From positions 25,011 to 89,010 of the forward strand of contig CAZMYT010000007.1 in assembly GCA_964570565.1 (NCBI GenBank): a DNA stretch of 64,000 nucleotides. Reading direction: 5' to 3'. The position numbers and the translations under genes were made by a program. Each line of letters begins with the position of its first letter. The stretch's first letter is position 1. The stretch comes from W0P28-013 sp964570565. GTDB lineage: Bacteria; Bacteroidota; Bacteroidia; Bacteroidales; Paludibacteraceae. The notes beneath the pieces were generated by a model, which did no database searches, had not been told where the DNA came from, and was given only the letters and a program-made list of their open reading frames with translations. Positions 43,516 to 52,920 of the stretch are shown piece after piece.

Positions 43516-43885
43516 AATTGAGTATATCAAATAGTTAATTTTACGTTTTAGCAAGAGGTACTTCCTCGTCGGGACGAATATATTATCCAGCCACTAGTTA
43601 ATAGAATTTGAATTTACTTCCCGTTGGTCAGTCCTTTGGTTGTAAACACGAAACAAAGATATAAAAAACAGACAGAACATCTACACACATGCACGTCTAT
43701 TTTTAAATTGGCGGAGCCAATATGACAAATTGTTAGTAACTTTTGTACTTTAGATTTTCGCAATTAGCCATATTCTACTAATTTTACACAATAGGCGTTT
43801 TGCGTCTATTTTTTTACTATATCATTCACAACCAATTAGATATATTTAGTTGGTTACAGCTAGCGGCTCAAAAAAAATACAGAAT
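43516..43885. other. Intergenic region upstream of dnaE
   Basis: This AT-rich gap of about 370 bases holds a minus-strand -7 box at 43654-43661 and a 12-bp palindromic site with a GGA loop (ATTGGC/GCCAAT at 43707-43721). It also has TCGTC-GG-GACGA at about 43567-43578. I find no RNA gene, no complete open frame and no clear dnaE promoter. Confidence 0.5.
43654..43661 (-). promoter_or_regulatory. -7 promoter box, probably for the small lipoprotein gene
   Basis: The minus strand reads TATCTTTG; the nearest minus-strand start is 43515. Confidence 0.35.
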
Positions 43886-46800
43886 ATGAAATTTACACAT
43901 GTACACGTCCACTCGCACTACTCTATTCTTGACGGTATGTCAAAAGTTCCCGATTTAGTGGATAAATGTATGCGTAACGGCATGCGTTCCATGGCACTTA
44001 CCGACCACGGAAGTATGTTTGGTATCAAAGAATTTGTGGATTACTCCAACAAAGTCAACAAAAAAATACAAGAAAAAATTGGCGAATTAGAAGCGGAACT
44101 CAAAACGGCTGACGACGCCAAAAAAACGCAATTAGAAGCGGAAATTGCCAAACAAAAAGAGAGCTTTTTCAAACCAATTATTGGCGTAGAAGCGTATTGC
44201 GCACACAATAACCTGCTCGATAAAAATTCAAAAGACGACGGTAGCGGTTATCACCTTATTTTGTTAGCAAAAAATAAAACCGGTTACTATAATCTTTGCA
44301 CGCTCGTATCCACCGCTTGGATTGATGGTTATTACTATCGTCCACGCATTGATAAAGCGTTGCTCGAAAAGCACCACGAAGGGCTCATTGTGTGTTCCGC
44401 TTGCCTTGGTGGCGAAATTCCACAACACATTATGCACGGCGACCTAAAAGCTGCCGAAGCCTCTATAAACTGGTTCAAAAACGTATTTGGCGATGATTAT
44501 TATTTGGAAATGCAACGTCACCAAACCGATAAACCTGGTGGCGACCAAACCACGTTTCAGAAACAAAAAGAAGTAAACGAAGTGCTGATTGAATTGGCGC
44601 GCAAAACCAACACCAAACTCATTGCCACCAACGATGTTCACTTTGTAGAAGAGGAACACGGCGAAGCACACGATAGATTGATTTGTTTGAATACAGGCAA
44701 AGATTTGGACGATGTAAATCGTATGCACTATACGAAACAAGAATGGTTGAAATCGCCTGAAGAGATGGCCGCCATTTTTGCCGATATGCCTGAAGTATTG
44801 GAAAATACGCAAGAAATTGTGGAGAAAATCGAAACATTCAATTTGAACTCGGATCCGATTATGCCCAAGTTCGATATTCCAGTCGAATTTGGCACCGAAG
44901 AAACCTACCGAGAAAAATATACAAACGAAGACCTCTTTAAAGAATTCACGTGCGACGAAAAAGGTGAAGTAATTTTGAGCCAAGCCGAAGCTGAAAAGAA
45001 AATCAGCAAGCTTGGCGGCTACGATAAATTGTATCGCATTAAACTAGAAGCTGACTATTTAGCAAAATTGGCTTGGGAAGGTGCACACAAACGATACGGC
45101 GAAACATTAACCGAAGAACAAACAGAACGTATTTTGTTTGAACTCCATATTATGAAAACCATGGGTTTCCCTGGTTACTTCCTCATTGTGCACGATTATA
45201 TACGTGCTGCACGCGAAGAACTAGGCGTTTCAGTTGGTCCAGGACGTGGTTCGGCGGCAGGTTCGGTAGTGGCTTATTGCTTACGCATTACCGATATCGA
45301 TCCGCTCAAGTACGACTTACTGTTTGAGCGTTTCTTGAATCCCGATCGTATTTCGATGCCCGATATTGACGTCGATTTTGATGATGATGGACGTGGTGCC
45401 GTGATTGATTGGGTAACCAAAAAATATGGTAAAGAAAAAGTAGCGCACATCATTACATACGGTACCATGGCGACCAAATCGTCAATTAAAGATGTGGGTC
45501 GCGTACAAAAAGTGCCGCTTGCCAAAGTGAATGAATTAACCAGTTTTATTCCCGATAGATTTAGCGATCAATTAGCCGACAAGGTGACCAAAAAAGTACC
45601 GAAAGTTAATATCAAAAACTGCCTTAAATATGTTCCCGAATTAAAACAGGCAGTTGAAGGCGACGACACCAACATTTCGTCGATGCTTACCTATGCCGAA
45701 GAGTTAGAAGATACTGTACGTCAAGTAGGTATCCACGCTTGCGGTGTCATTATCGGCGCCGATAATTTAACCAACTTTGCGCCATTGGCGACGGTAAAAG
45801 ATCGCGCTACAGACGAAGATGTATTGGTAACACAATACGACGGACACGTCGTAGAATCGGTAGGACTTATCAAAATGGACTTTTTAGGACTCAAAACCCT
45901 GTCCATTCTAAAAGAAGCACTCAGCAATATCAAAAAATCGCACGGAATCGACATTGACATAGACGCTATTCCTATTGACGACAAAAAGACATACCAACTT
46001 TATGCTGAAGGTAGAACCATTGGTACCTTTCAGTTTGAGTCGGCTGGTATGCAAAAATACTTACGCAAACTAAAACCGACTGTTTTCGAAGATTTAATTG
46101 CCATGAATGCGTTGTACCGCCCAGGTCCAATGGATTACATCCCACAATTTATTGCGCGAAAACAGGGGCGCGAAGCCATTACCTACGACATTCCTATCAT
46201 GGAAACTTACTTGAAAGACACGTATGGTATTACGGTGTATCAAGAACAGGTCATGTTACTCTCGCGCTTATTGGGCGGATTCACACGTGGACAGTCCGAT
46301 GCCTTGCGTAAAGCGATGGGTAAAAAAATCATTGCGGTATTGAATGATTTAAAACCTAAATTTATAGAAGGCGGTAAGAAAAATGGACACGATCCGCAAG
46401 TGTTGGATAAAATTTGGAAAGATTGGGAGAAATTTGCTTCGTATGCGTTCAATAAATCACACGCTACGTGTTATTCGTGGATTTCGTATCAAACTGCTTA
46501 TCTAAAAGCGCATTATCCAGCCGAATTTATGGCTGCCAACTTAACGCGAAACCGCGATAACATTACCGATATCACCAAATTCATGGACGAATGTAAAGCC
46601 ATGAGATTGAGCGTAAAAGGGCCTGATGTAAACGAATCAGATTTAAACTTCACGGTTAACAAAGCTGGCGACATTCGATTTGGATTAGGTGGCATCAAAG
46701 GCGTAGGTGAAGGAGCCGTAGAAGCGATAGTTCAAGAACGTGCGGCTAATGGTCCCTACACGAGCATTTACAACTTTGTAGAACGCGTCAACTTGAGTGC

Positions 46801-47737
46801 CTGCAATCGAAAAGCCCTCGAAAGTTTGGCGTTAGCTGGAGCATTTGATGCATTCGACGAAATTAAACGTGAACAATTTTTTGCCAATAACACAAAAAAT
46901 GAGGCCACTATTGACACGCTCATTCGTTATGGCAACCGTTACCAACAAGATCAAGCACTGACACAAAATTCGCTATTTGGGGGCTTAGACACCGTAGAAA
47001 TAAGCAAACCCGAAATCCCCAATGCGTCAGAATGGTCATCACTAGAACGCTTGAATAAGGAAAAAGATTTGATTGGTATTTACCTTTCATCGCATCCACT
47101 CGATCGTTATCGCATTGCTTTAGAATACGGATGTTCCACTCACATGGTAGATATGGCCGAACTCAAAACGGGCGGAAAACCTGCACCATTTACCGTAGGC
47201 GGCATGATTATCGGAGCACGTGAAGGAATTACCAAAAATAATCGTCCTTATGGCATTCTCACGGTAGAAGATTATTCAGGTCAATTTGAATTTCCTTTAT
47301 TTGGTAAAGATTATGTCGAATTTGGTAAATTCTTAAAGAAAGATCTGTTTGTGCTCATCAAAGGAAAAGTGCAAGAACGTGGTGCCGATTGGAAAAAATA
47401 TCCTAAAGATGACGCAACAACTACAACCACCAAAGAATGGGAATTAAAAATTACGTCTATCGAAATGTTGGAGGATTCGTACGAATCGTTGATTCAAAAG
47501 GTCACTATTGCTCTACCCTTGTCGCACGTTAACCAAATGAATAATACGGATTTATTATCATTAATTGAAGAAAATCCAGGGAAAACGGATTTATATTTAC
47601 AAATACATGATGTAGAATCAAGTACCACAGTTTCACTCCGTTCCAAGAAATATAAAGTAGATGTTTCATCCGCATTTATCGATAGATTAAAAGAACTTGA
47701 ATCGGAAGAAATACTCGAATTCAAAGTGAATGGCTAA
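43886..47737 (+). CDS. dnaE: DNA polymerase III subunit alpha
   Basis: The replicative polymerase subunit. From the ATG at 43886 it has 1283 residues. Domains are an N-terminal PHP domain (FTHVHVHSHYSILDGM and DHGSMFGIKEF), the polymerase core with PGRGSAAGSVVAYCL and the catalytic-aspartate block PDIDVDFDDDGRG, the Thumb/finger region with FQFESAGMQKYL and NALYRPGPMDYIP, an HhH motif (GGIKGVGEGAVEAI), and a C-terminal OB-fold (APFTVGGMIIGAREGITKNN). A roughly 30-residue lysine/glutamate-rich helix after residue 50 is an insertion seen in Bacteroidota. The longer frame start at 43850 adds unconserved residues. Confidence 0.97.
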   Translation: MKFTHVHVHSHYSILDGMSKVPDLVDKCMRNGMRSMALTDHGSMFGIKEFVDYSNKVNKKIQEKIGELEAELKTADDAKKTQLEAEIAKQKESFFKPIIGVEAYCAHNNLLDKNSKDDGSGYHLILLAKNKTGYYNLCTLVSTAWIDGYYYRPRIDKALLEKHHEGLIVCSACLGGEIPQHIMHGDLKAAEASINWFKNVFGDDYYLEMQRHQTDKPGGDQTTFQKQKEVNEVLIELARKTNTKLIATNDVHFVEEEHGEAHDRLICLNTGKDLDDVNRMHYTKQEWLKSPEEMAAIFADMPEVLENTQEIVEKIETFNLNSDPIMPKFDIPVEFGTEETYREKYTNEDLFKEFTCDEKGEVILSQAEAEKKISKLGGYDKLYRIKLEADYLAKLAWEGAHKRYGETLTEEQTERILFELHIMKTMGFPGYFLIVHDYIRAAREELGVSVGPGRGSAAGSVVAYCLRITDIDPLKYDLLFERFLNPDRISMPDIDVDFDDDGRGAVIDWVTKKYGKEKVAHIITYGTMATKSSIKDVGRVQKVPLAKVNELTSFIPDRFSDQLADKVTKKVPKVNIKNCLKYVPELKQAVEGDDTNISSMLTYAEELEDTVRQVGIHACGVIIGADNLTNFAPLATVKDRATDEDVLVTQYDGHVVESVGLIKMDFLGLKTLSILKEALSNIKKSHGIDIDIDAIPIDDKKTYQLYAEGRTIGTFQFESAGMQKYLRKLKPTVFEDLIAMNALYRPGPMDYIPQFIARKQGREAITYDIPIMETYLKDTYGITVYQEQVMLLSRLLGGFTRGQSDALRKAMGKKIIAVLNDLKPKFIEGGKKNGHDPQVLDKIWKDWEKFASYAFNKSHATCYSWISYQTAYLKAHYPAEFMAANLTRNRDNITDITKFMDECKAMRLSVKGPDVNESDLNFTVNKAGDIRFGLGGIKGVGEGAVEAIVQERAANGPYTSIYNFVERVNLSACNRKALESLALAGAFDAFDEIKREQFFANNTKNEATIDTLIRYGNRYQQDQALTQNSLFGGLDTVEISKPEIPNASEWSSLERLNKEKDLIGIYLSSHPLDRYRIALEYGCSTHMVDMAELKTGGKPAPFTVGGMIIGAREGITKNNRPYGILTVEDYSGQFEFPLFGKDYVEFGKFLKKDLFVLIKGKVQERGADWKKYPKDDATTTTTKEWELKITSIEMLEDSYESLIQKVTIALPLSHVNQMNNTDLLSLIEENPGKTDLYLQIHDVESSTTVSLRSKKYKVDVSSAFIDRLKELESEEILEFKVNG

Positions 47738-47753
47738 TTTGTTAATAACTTTT

Positions 47754-47785
47754 TTTGATAACTAATCAGATTTATCTTATTTTTG
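47754..47785 (+). promoter_or_regulatory. Promoter of trxA
   Basis: TTTG at 47754-47757, a 20-base spacer, and TATTTTTG at 47778-47785 form a complete two-part Bacteroidota promoter. Confidence 0.65.
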
Positions 47786-47826
47786 TTCTCACCATTATTC
47801 AGTATTAAATTTAAAAGTAACATATT

Positions 47827-48144
47827 ATGGCTCATCTTATTCAAGATTCAAATTTCGACGAATTATTAGCAAATAATTCATTAGTTGTAGTAGATTTCAG
47901 CGCCACTTGGTGTGGACCTTGTCGCATGGTAACTCCTATCATTGAAGAGTTGGCAGGAACCTATGCAGGACGTGCTCTTATTGGCAAAGCTGATATTGAA
48001 GAAGCAGTAGAACTAACCGAAAAGTATGGCATCAGAAGCGTTCCTACTATTCTATTTTTCAAAAATGGTGAACTTTTGAGCGATAAGTTTGTGGGTGCTG
48101 TTTCAAAAAACACGTTAGTCGACAAAATTGAATCTTTATTGTAA
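47827..48144 (+). CDS. trxA: Thioredoxin
   Basis: A 105-residue cytoplasmic thioredoxin with the canonical active site WCGPC (C29 and C32), the buried Asp in VVVDFSATW, and cis-proline in RSVPTILFF. It reduces protein disulfides, including ribonucleotide reductase. It has its own promoter and a strong terminator. Trx also reduces small-thioredoxin/CcdA-type partners, so it could feed the redox pair at 42286-43250 (inference). Confidence 0.96.
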   Translation: MAHLIQDSNFDELLANNSLVVVDFSATWCGPCRMVTPIIEELAGTYAGRALIGKADIEEAVELTEKYGIRSVPTILFFKNGELLSDKFVGAVSKNTLVDKIESLL

Positions 48145-48160
48145 AAAATAGTTTCATAAC

Positions 48161-48199
48161 GAAGGCACGAAACAATAAAACAAGTTGTTTCGTGCCTTC
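48161..48199 (+). terminator. Terminator after trxA (15-bp perfect stem)
   Basis: 48161-48175 pairs exactly with 48185-48199 around a 9-nt loop. The T run after it is short. Confidence 0.75.
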
Positions 48200-48245
48200 T
48201 TTACGTAATTTTGAGTAAAAGAATTAATAAATCAATAGATTTTAG

Positions 48246-48254
48246 TACCTTTGC
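48246..48254 (+). promoter_or_regulatory. -7 promoter box of lepA
   Basis: TACCTTTGC is a consensus match, 37 bases before the ATG. Confidence 0.55.
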
Positions 48255-48291
48255 CACCTCATAAAACACTTTATATAAGCGATTTTTATAG

Positions 48292-50079
48292 ATGAAACGA
48301 ATACGTAATTTTTGTATTATTGCACATATCGACCACGGAAAAAGTACGTTGGCCGACCGATTATTAGAATATACCAATACCGTCTTTGGTAAGGAGATGC
48401 AAGCCCAAGTTCTCGATAATATGGATTTGGAGCGCGAACGTGGTATTACCATTAAAAGTCATGCCATTCAGATGAAATATCAATACGAAGGCGAAGAATA
48501 CACACTGAACTTAATTGATACTCCTGGGCACGTCGACTTTTCGTATGAAGTATCGCGTTCTATTGCGGCTTGCGAGGGAGCGCTACTCATAGTGGATGCC
48601 ACTCAAGGTATTCAAGCTCAAACCATTTCCAATTTATACATGGCCATTGAACATGACTTGGAAATAATTCCTATCATGAACAAAATGGATATGGATAATG
48701 CCATGCCCGACGAAGTGGAAGATCAAATTATTGAGCTAGTAGGTTGTAAACGCGACGAAATTATTCGTGCCAGTGGCAAAACAGGTTTAGGTATTGAAGA
48801 CATTTTAAAAGCTATCATAGAACGTGTTGCTGCTCCTAAAGGCGATCCAGAGGCACCACTTCAATGCTTAATTTTCGACTCTGTATTTAATTCATTCCGT
48901 GGAATCATTGCCTATTTCAAAATCGAAAATGGCACCATAAACAAAGGAGATTTAGTCAAGTTTGTAAATACTGGAAAAGAATATTATGCCGAAGAAATAG
49001 GTGTATTAAAGTTGGACATGTGTCCTACAAAAACCTTAAGTGCAGGCAATGTTGGTTATATTATTTCTGGCATCAAAACATCAAGAGAAGTAAAAGTTGG
49101 TGATACCATCACCCACGTAAAACGTCCTTGTCAAAAGTCCATCGAAGGATTCCAAGAAGTAAAACCAATGGTTTTTGCGGGCGTTTATCCTATTGAAACA
49201 GAAGATTTTGAAGATTTACGATCGTCTATCGAAAAGCTGCAATTAAACGATGCTTCACTCACATTTGAGCCAGAATCTTCAGCAGCACTTGGTTTTGGAT
49301 TTCGCTGTGGGTTCTTAGGTATGCTCCACATGGAAATCGTTCAAGAACGACTCGACCGCGAGTTCGACATGAATGTGATTACCACCATACCGAACGTTTC
49401 CTATAAAGTCTACACCAACAAAGGAGATTTAATTGAAGTGCATAATCCATCGGGATTACCTGATATTATGGCAATCGACCATATCGAAGAGCCCTATATT
49501 CGTGCTTCCATTATTACACGAACCGACTACATCGGACAGATAATGACCCTTTGTCTTGGGAAACGAGGCGAATTGGTAAAACAAAATTATATTTCGGGTA
49601 ACCGTATGGAGTTATTGTACGATATTCCTTTAGGTGAAATTGTATTTGACTTTTACGACCGTCTCAAAAGTATTTCTAAAGGATATGCGTCCTTTGACTA
49701 TCACATGAATGGATTTCGCCCTTCAAAATTGGTCAAATTGGATATTTTATTAAATGGCGAATCTGTGGATGCCCTTTCTTCACTAATTCATGTCGATAAC
49801 GCTATTCCTCTTGGTCGTCGCATGTGCGAGAAATTAAAAGAGTTAATTCCACGACAACAATTTGACATTGCTGTACAAGCGGCCATTGGCGCTAAAATTA
49901 TTTCACGCGAAACAATTAAAGCCGTTCGTAAAGACGTAACTGCCAAATGTTATGGAGGTGACGTATCGCGTAAACGCAAATTATTGGAGAAACAGAAGAA
50001 AGGTAAAAAACGTATGAAACAAATTGGCAATGTAGAAGTGCCACAAAAAGCATTCTTAGAGGTTTTAAAATTGGATTAA
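48292..50079 (+). CDS. lepA: Elongation factor 4 (LepA)
   Basis: A translational GTPase that binds the ribosome. At 595 residues it has the G domain (G1 AHIDHGKST, G3 DTPGHVDF, G4 NKMD) and domains II-III-V. It also has the LepA-specific C-terminal domain (HMNGFRPSKLVKLDILLNGESVDALS, then KCYGGDVSRKRKLLEKQKKGKKRMKQIG). These last parts distinguish it from EF-G. It starts the run lepA, nhaD, DUF5715. Confidence 0.97.
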   Translation: MKRIRNFCIIAHIDHGKSTLADRLLEYTNTVFGKEMQAQVLDNMDLERERGITIKSHAIQMKYQYEGEEYTLNLIDTPGHVDFSYEVSRSIAACEGALLIVDATQGIQAQTISNLYMAIEHDLEIIPIMNKMDMDNAMPDEVEDQIIELVGCKRDEIIRASGKTGLGIEDILKAIIERVAAPKGDPEAPLQCLIFDSVFNSFRGIIAYFKIENGTINKGDLVKFVNTGKEYYAEEIGVLKLDMCPTKTLSAGNVGYIISGIKTSREVKVGDTITHVKRPCQKSIEGFQEVKPMVFAGVYPIETEDFEDLRSSIEKLQLNDASLTFEPESSAALGFGFRCGFLGMLHMEIVQERLDREFDMNVITTIPNVSYKVYTNKGDLIEVHNPSGLPDIMAIDHIEEPYIRASIITRTDYIGQIMTLCLGKRGELVKQNYISGNRMELLYDIPLGEIVFDFYDRLKSISKGYASFDYHMNGFRPSKLVKLDILLNGESVDALSSLIHVDNAIPLGRRMCEKLKELIPRQQFDIAVQAAIGAKIISRETIKAVRKDVTAKCYGGDVSRKRKLLEKQKKGKKRMKQIGNVEVPQKAFLEVLKLD

Positions 50080-50183
50080 AAACCCCTTGTAATATACAGA
50101 ATGAGATGTAGCAACCACTATATAACCAAAATAATTTATTGCATTTTTGTATTTTAAATCTATATCCTTAATTTTTTATCATT

Positions 50184-51530
50184 ATGCTTTTATTAAATGT
50201 AACTGCGCCATCCCTACCGGATGTGCCATTATGGGCGTCAATCCCATTTGCAATCATGCTACTATCGATTGCAGTATTACCTCTGATTGTAGAATCGTGG
50301 TGGGAACGTAACCGTCACAAGTTAATTGTGGCATTAGCGTTAGCTATTCCAACCGCTATTTATTTAATTAATGAGGGGTTAATTCACAATTTGGAACATC
50401 AAATTATGTATGATTATGTTCCATTTATCATTCTTTTAGCGTCGTTATTTGTTATTACAGGTGGTATCCATCTCAGCGGCGACATTAAAGCAAAACCAAT
50501 TATCAACACGCTATTCATTGGTATTGGTTATTTTTTAGCATCAATTATGGGAACAACAGGTGCAGCCATGTTACTTATTCGTCCTGTGATTAGCACCAAC
50601 CAACAACGTTCTCACAAAGCACACACCATTTTATTTTTTATTGCAGCTGTGGCCAATTGTGGTGGACTTTTAACACCTCTTGGTGACCCTCCGCTCTTTT
50701 TGCTATTCTTACGTGGAGCTCCTTTCACTTGGTTCTTACATCTACTTCCAGAATGGGCTTTTGTTGGTGCCATATTACTTATCGTATATTATTTAGTAGA
50801 TTCTTATTATTACAAAAAAGAAGATTGGGTCAATTTATCAGCTGATACACGTGAGGTTGAACCTATTCGTATTACAGGTAAAATTAATTTCCTATTCTTG
50901 TTAGGTGTTATCTTATCAGTTGCTTTTGTGAACGATGGGTTTATTCCTGCTATGAAAAGCAATCCTGAAATAGGTTATGAAGCACCAATGTGGCTTAAAT
51001 TTTTACGTGAAATCATCCTCTTATTATTGATTAGCCTCTCTTTATATAGCACGCAGAAAAAAGTACGTGAACAAAATAAATTTAGCTGGAGACCAATTAT
51101 AGAAGTAGCTGTTGTATTCTTAGGCATCTTTATTACAATGGTTCCTACTATGCTCTATTTGGCTAAAAACGCTGCTAGTTTTGGCTTTAGTGAACCTTGG
51201 CAATTCTATTATGCTGCAGGTTCGTTGAGTTCTTTCTTGGATAACGCACCAACAGCAGTAGCCTTCCATGGTGTTGCAGTAGGATTAGTAAACGGTGGAC
51301 AAGTAATAGCCGAAATTGCAGGTATTCCTGAAATCCTATTAAAAGCGATAGCTATGGGTTCTGTATTTTTTGGAGCTATGACCTACATTGGTAACGGTCC
51401 AAACTTTATGGTAAAAGCAATTGCGGAAGAAAGCGGTATCAAAATGCCTAGTTTCTTTGGTTATATGTTTAAATTCTCATTAATCGTTTTATTACCAATT
51501 TACATTTTGGTACAATTATTATTTTTGTAA
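50184..51530 (+). CDS. nhaD: NhaD-type Na+/H+ antiporter
   Basis: A 448-residue inner-membrane antiporter of the ion-transporter superfamily, exporting sodium in exchange for protons. It has about 11-12 hydrophobic helices. Family blocks are GTTGAAMLLIRPVISTN near 130, NCGGLLTPLGDPPLFLLFLRGAPF near 155-180, and the late SLSSFLDNAPTAVAFHGVAVG and GAMTYIGNGPNFMVKAIAEESG. These are the conserved NhaD regions. DUF5715 begins 11 bases later and is probably co-transcribed. Confidence 0.95.
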   Translation: MLLLNVTAPSLPDVPLWASIPFAIMLLSIAVLPLIVESWWERNRHKLIVALALAIPTAIYLINEGLIHNLEHQIMYDYVPFIILLASLFVITGGIHLSGDIKAKPIINTLFIGIGYFLASIMGTTGAAMLLIRPVISTNQQRSHKAHTILFFIAAVANCGGLLTPLGDPPLFLLFLRGAPFTWFLHLLPEWAFVGAILLIVYYLVDSYYYKKEDWVNLSADTREVEPIRITGKINFLFLLGVILSVAFVNDGFIPAMKSNPEIGYEAPMWLKFLREIILLLLISLSLYSTQKKVREQNKFSWRPIIEVAVVFLGIFITMVPTMLYLAKNAASFGFSEPWQFYYAAGSLSSFLDNAPTAVAFHGVAVGLVNGGQVIAEIAGIPEILLKAIAMGSVFFGAMTYIGNGPNFMVKAIAEESGIKMPSFFGYMFKFSLIVLLPIYILVQLLFL

Positions 51531-51541
51531 GATAATAGAAC

Positions 51542-52306
51542 ATGGCTAAACGTTCGGTAAAGAAAAAAGCAACTCGGTCAAAAAAAGGCACAGAGAAACC
51601 CATATTACCCTACATTCTAATAGGATTAGCAATTACGGTTACAATCATTGTAGCAATAGAAATTGATGCTTATTTACAAAAAGGTGCTTTACGTGACGTA
51701 GTAACCACTTGTAATTTTTGCGAAAGTTCTACCGTTCCGATGAAATCGAAGGACACTTTTAGGGATTATAACCCTCTTCATTTGGAACATGCTCAAGCAA
51801 ATGGACTCGACAAACCTTTCGCCACAAACGCAGAGTTTGAGAATCAAGTAGATTCATTGGTTAAGGCAGGTCGTTTGGTAGAAGTGAGTGACAGCAAATA
51901 TTATATTGTTAGAGATTTAACTCATTCTTACGCCTATTTGACACCTGAATCAGTTGTTTTGTTAGAAGATATTGGTATACGGTTTCAAGCTAAATTAAAA
52001 GAACATGATTTGCCAAAATACCGTTTTGAAATTTCTTCCTTATTACGGACAGAAGAGATGCAACGTATTTTAACCAAGGTCAACCGAAATGCTACCCCAA
52101 ACGGTACAGCCCATTATTATGGTACTACGTTTGATATCGCATTTCATAAATACGAACGCAACGGAGACCGATTTGAAGATTCTGAGATTGAAGAAATAAT
52201 GAAACAAACTTTACGCGAAATGCGGCAAGAATGTCGATTTTTAATTGTCAAAGAGTCACGCAATAAATGTTTCCACATGACTGTAGTAAAGTGTAAAAAC
52301 AATTAG
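51542..52306 (+). CDS. DUF5715 / M15-like zinc peptidase, membrane-anchored
   Basis: A 254-residue protein. A lysine-rich cytoplasmic start is followed by one hydrophobic helix (about 21-41) and then an extracytoplasmic domain. Its core resembles the M15/VanY D,D-carboxypeptidase fold: SSLLRTEEMQRILTKVNRNA, then NGTAHYYGTTFDIAF with H191 and D198 (the S/T-x-H-x2-G-x3-D form), and a final His in CFHMTVV (H245). These are the positions of the zinc ligands in M15 enzymes, so peptidoglycan trimming is plausible. In Bacteroidota such proteins are annotated as DUF5715. The two cysteines C57 and C60 (CNFC) are unusual. Confidence 0.75.
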   Translation: MAKRSVKKKATRSKKGTEKPILPYILIGLAITVTIIVAIEIDAYLQKGALRDVVTTCNFCESSTVPMKSKDTFRDYNPLHLEHAQANGLDKPFATNAEFENQVDSLVKAGRLVEVSDSKYYIVRDLTHSYAYLTPESVVLLEDIGIRFQAKLKEHDLPKYRFEISSLLRTEEMQRILTKVNRNATPNGTAHYYGTTFDIAFHKYERNGDRFEDSEIEEIMKQTLREMRQECRFLIVKESRNKCFHMTVVKCKNN

Positions 52307-52322
52307 TCACTGTTTAGATAAG

Positions 52323-52355
52323 AAAAAAGGCGAATCAAATTGATTCGCCTTTTTT
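52323..52355. terminator. Bidirectional terminator between DUF5715 and ispF
   Basis: A-rich sequence plus GGCGAATCAA pairs with TTGATTCGCC and T's, between convergent genes. Confidence 0.92.
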
Positions 52356-52370
52356 AGTTTAGCAGTAGAG

Positions 52371-52853
52371 TTATACCGTTTTTGTAATTAATGCTACAGC
52401 ATAAGCCGCCAAGCCTTCTTCGCGCCCAACAAAGCCCATTTTCTCGTTCGTTGTGGCCTTAATGGAAATAATATCTACATCCACTCCCATCACTTCAGCT
52501 AAAACTTCCTGCATTTGTGGAATATAAGGATTTAGTTTCGGTTTCTCTGCACAAAGCGTACAATCAATATTGCCAATTTCATATCCCTTATCACGAAGCA
52601 ATAATACAGTGCGCATCAGCAACAGTTTACTATCTATCATTTCAAATTCCTCACTCGTATCAGGGAAATGAAAACCTATATCCCGCATATTGGCAGCTCC
52701 AAGCAAAGCATCACAAATAGCATGTATCAAAACATCAGCATCGGAATGACCTAGTAAACCAAAGGACGATTCCAACTTTATACCACCCAGCCAAAGCTCT
52801 CGGTCAGCCACTTGTTTGTGAACATCATATCCAAATCCAACACGTATATTCAT
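52371..52853 (-). CDS. ispF: 2-C-methyl-D-erythritol 2,4-cyclodiphosphate synthase
   Basis: The MEP-pathway cyclase; a 160-residue trimeric zinc enzyme. The metal-binding start is RVGFGYDVHK, followed by SFGLLGHSDADVLIHAICDALLGA (zinc His and Asp). Later come GFHFPDT and the CDP-binding segment ATTNEKMGFVGREEGLA. ispE, two steps earlier in the pathway, is at 14820-15620. It follows porV, but a terminator hairpin lies between them. Confidence 0.96.
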   Translation of the reverse strand: MNIRVGFGYDVHKQVADRELWLGGIKLESSFGLLGHSDADVLIHAICDALLGAANMRDIGFHFPDTSEEFEMIDSKLLLMRTVLLLRDKGYEIGNIDCTLCAEKPKLNPYIPQMQEVLAEVMGVDVDIISIKATTNEKMGFVGREEGLAAYAVALITKTV

Positions 52854-52880
52854 ACTTTTAATCTTTAAATGACAAAAAAA

Positions 52881-52896
52881 GCGACCCCAAAGTCGC
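52881..52896 (-). terminator. Terminator after the porU-porV pair
   Basis: The minus strand has GCGAC-loop-GTCGC (52896-52892 with 52885-52881) followed by seven T's, 25 bases after the porV stop. Confidence 0.75.
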
Positions 52897-52920
52897 CTTT
52901 TAAGTGTTATATAAGTTCTT

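Noticed and set aside
43555..43885. A small RNA or riboswitch upstream of dnaE
   Set aside because: Only short isolated palindromes are visible. There is no extended fold, T run or promoter arrangement that would support an RNA gene.
44444..44983. 179-codon minus-strand frame inside dnaE
   Set aside because: It lies wholly antisense to the well-supported dnaE core, and its Phe/Tyr-rich translation is the reverse of a Lys/Glu-rich stretch.
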